This document shows, piece after piece, positions 5,383-6,986 of a stretch of DNA of 6,986 bases. Positions within the stretch are counted from its first letter, which is position 1. Each line of letters begins with the position of its first letter. Location: contig NBLI01000075.1 in the NCBI GenBank assembly GCA_002084535.1, positions 1 to 6,986 of the forward strand, written 5' to 3'. The position numbers and the translations under genes are program-made. Source of the DNA: Candidatus Zhuqueibacterota bacterium 4572_119 (GTDB lineage Bacteria; Zhuqueibacterota; Zhuqueibacteria; Thermofontimicrobiales; Thermofontimicrobiaceae). Under the pieces are notes generated by a model. It searched no databases. It had not been told where the DNA came from and worked only from the letters and a program-made list of their open reading frames with translations.

Positions 5383-6986
5383 ATGGTATCATCAAAACCG
5401 AATGAAAAAAAAGTTAGCCTGAAAACTGATGATGAAGAACTGAAAAATCTTATAAATCTACATCGAACAGTGATTAAGGTTGTGGGGACCGGTGGCGCGG
5501 GAAATAACACAATCAGCCGTCTCGAAGAAGCCGGTGTCAAGGGCGTTGAAACCATTGCTATGAATACCGACGCGCAGGATTTACTATATACAAAATCTGA
5601 TAATAAACTGATCATCGGAAAAAATATTACCAGAGGGTTGGGCGCCGGAAGCGACCCCCAGGTTGGTGAAGAATCCGCTCGGGAAAATGAGAAAGAAATT
5701 AAGGAATTTCTTGAAGGTTCGGATGTTGTTTTTATAACTTGCGGACTCGGTGGCGGTACCGGAACCGGTTCAGCACCGGTAATAGGCGAAATTGCCAAAA
5801 ATCTCGGCGCTTTGACGATTGCGGTGGTAACAACGCCATTTTCAGACGAAGGCGTTTTAAAAGAAAAAAACGCGGTGAGTGGATTGGAACGGCTGCGCAA
5901 AAATTCAGACACAGTGATCGTGATTCAGAATGACCGCCTGTTGGAACTTGTTCCGGATTTGCCATTAAACGCAGCATTCAAAGTTGCCGATGAAATTTTG
6001 GTGAACGCGGTAAAAGGGATCACCGAGCTGGTTACTAAAAAAGGACTTGTGAATCTTGACTTTTCGGATATAAAAATTACCATGAAAGACGGCGATACGG
6101 CAATGATTGGTATCGGCGAAAGTGAGTCAGAAAACAAGGCACAGGAAGCGGTGGAAAGAGCCATCAATAATCCGCTGCTCGACGTTGATATAACAGGAGC
6201 GCAAAGCGCGCTTATCAATATTGAAGGTGATGACAGTCTGACCATTAAGGAAGCCCGAAATGTGATGGTGTCCATTGCCGAAAAGCTGGATCCAAACGCG
6301 AAGATTGTCTGGGGTGCTTCAATTAACGAAGATCTGAAAAATAAAATCAGGATTCTAATTATTGCTACCGGGTTGAGATCAGAAAACAGGACATTTAAAA
6401 AAACGTTTAACGGAATGCAGTCTGACGCGGGACCAACATTGCAAGCTGATCAGGAAAAGAAACTTGACATCATTAGTGGATTCAGGCTGAATGATAATGG
6501 CTCCCAGAAAGCGAAAGCAGGCGCTGTCGCTGGTGAAAGTAAGTTACCGAAAAATGTTTTTAACCAGATTTTTGAGGATGAAATACAGGGGGACGTGAAC
6601 ATTCTAAAAGAGGCAGTCAAAACGCTGGTTGATGGCGGATTTGATACTAAAGTTTGCCGGAATATCAAAAACGCCGCGGCCGGCATGAAAAACGCGGCAC
6701 AGGTTTACTCCAATAAAAATGTGGTCGATTTTGCAACCTTCATCGGAGATTTATTTGATTTGATGTCTACTAATAAAATAAAATTCAATCCAGAATTTTT
6801 ACCCATGTTGAGTAAAGTCCCGCAGATTTTTGAGGGCATGATCGCCGGCTACACTATTGCCGTGGACGACGCGGAACAGGTGATGAAGCAGCTTAGCGTG
6901 TTGATGGATGATAAAAAACCTCTCACTCCGGTTGAACCTGCCAAAAAAAAGAAAAAAAAGCCGGAAATAAAGCAAGCCGATAAAAC
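5383..6986 (+). CDS. ftsZ: FtsZ with C-terminal HPt-like extension (3' end cut by window)
   Basis: The frame is open for 534 codons and runs off the window. The tubulin-like GTPase core (about 27-332) is intact: GTGGAGNNT (35-43), MNTD (60-63), GLGAGSDP (85-92), the signature GGGTGTG (123-129), TTPF (150-153), QNDRLLEL (182-189) and the T7 loop NLDFSD (224-229). D226 and D229 are in place to hydrolyse GTP in the neighbouring subunit, so it should form GTP-driven protofilaments in the cytoplasm. VKGITELVTKKGLVNLDFSD and IVWGA read as archaeal-type FtsZ. A linker (333-386) leads to a helical region (388-490) with HPt-like spacing but R426/N427 where histidine would be; the only histidine in the visible protein is H27. 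A lysine-rich tail follows (516-526). The usual FtsA/ZipA-binding peptide is not seen up to the cut. AAAAGGA (5368-5374) precedes the ATG. No dcw genes are nearby, which suggests a specialised paralogue. Confidence 0.9.
   Translation, partial: MVSSKPNEKKVSLKTDDEELKNLINLHRTVIKVVGTGGAGNNTISRLEEAGVKGVETIAMNTDAQDLLYTKSDNKLIIGKNITRGLGAGSDPQVGEESARENEKEIKEFLEGSDVVFITCGLGGGTGTGSAPVIGEIAKNLGALTIAVVTTPFSDEGVLKEKNAVSGLERLRKNSDTVIVIQNDRLLELVPDLPLNAAFKVADEILVNAVKGITELVTKKGLVNLDFSDIKITMKDGDTAMIGIGESESENKAQEAVERAINNPLLDVDITGAQSALINIEGDDSLTIKEARNVMVSIAEKLDPNAKIVWGASINEDLKNKIRILIIATGLRSENRTFKKTFNGMQSDAGPTLQADQEKKLDIISGFRLNDNGSQKAKAGAVAGESKLPKNVFNQIFEDEIQGDVNILKEAVKTLVDGGFDTKVCRNIKNAAAGMKNAAQVYSNKNVVDFATFIGDLFDLMSTNKIKFNPEFLPMLSKVPQIFEGMIAGYTIAVDDAEQVMKQLSVLMDDKKPLTPVEPAKKKKKKPEIKQADK

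Noticed and set aside
5307..5912. A 201-codon open frame on the minus strand
   Set aside because: It lies opposite ftsZ and the end of the upstream gene, has no recognisable domain, and the plus-strand frame carries all FtsZ motifs.
5739..5933. A plus-strand frame of 64 codons within ftsZ
   Set aside because: It is an arginine-rich shifted reading of the GTPase core and has no motif of its own.
5383..6986. FtsZ as a truncated pseudogene
   Set aside because: The missing stop is only because the window ends; all catalytic motifs are intact and no internal stop or frameshift is seen.

Overview
The window looks like a low-GC, AT-rich chromosomal segment from a bacterium. It encodes a peptidoglycan-cleaving lytic transglycosylase, a REC response regulator and a ParA ATPase. 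Most genes have clear Shine-Dalgarno sites, and there is a very good sigma-54 (-24/-12) promoter. The lineage cannot be fixed from the sequence alone. A Gram-negative-like, poorly characterised phylum (for example somewhere in or near the FCB/Calditrichota area) would fit, but that is a guess.

Layout: bases 1-862 hold no gene. They carry several short repeats and palindromes (54-104, 142-174, 201-234, 271-292), a strong rho-independent terminator (424-458), an AT-rich stretch and a sigma-54-type promoter (about 800-815). A two-gene unit follows: a REC + PATAN/DUF4388 response regulator (863-1564) and, 17 bases later, a ParA-type ATPase with no ParB beside it (1582-2397). A gene-free leader (2398-2789) has a second, weaker sigma-54-like site, an orphan Shine-Dalgarno and a perfect 9-bp palindrome. 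It leads to a membrane-anchored lytic transglycosylase (best start 2790, end 3506), which is followed by a terminator-like hairpin. Then come a 572-residue helical protein with two regions that read as histidine-less HPt-like domains (3637-5355) and, 27 bases on, an FtsZ (5383 to beyond the window end). The FtsZ has an intact GTPase core that reads as archaeal-type. After a linker it carries a further HPt-like four-helix region that contains no histidine.

The most interesting point is the combination. An FtsZ with a degenerate HPt-like domain sits next to a protein with the same kind of degenerate domain, a cell-wall lytic enzyme, a ParA positioning ATPase and a REC-PATAN signalling protein. 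No ftsA, ftsQ, mur or other dcw division genes are visible. My inference is that this is not the ordinary division locus. It may be a dedicated cytoskeletal system that places or builds an envelope structure or a specialised septum, with REC/pseudo-HPt contacts as the regulatory interface. The domain calls on FtsZ core, ParA, REC and SLT rest on clear motifs. The HPt-like calls and the system idea are inference and need profile or structure comparison.
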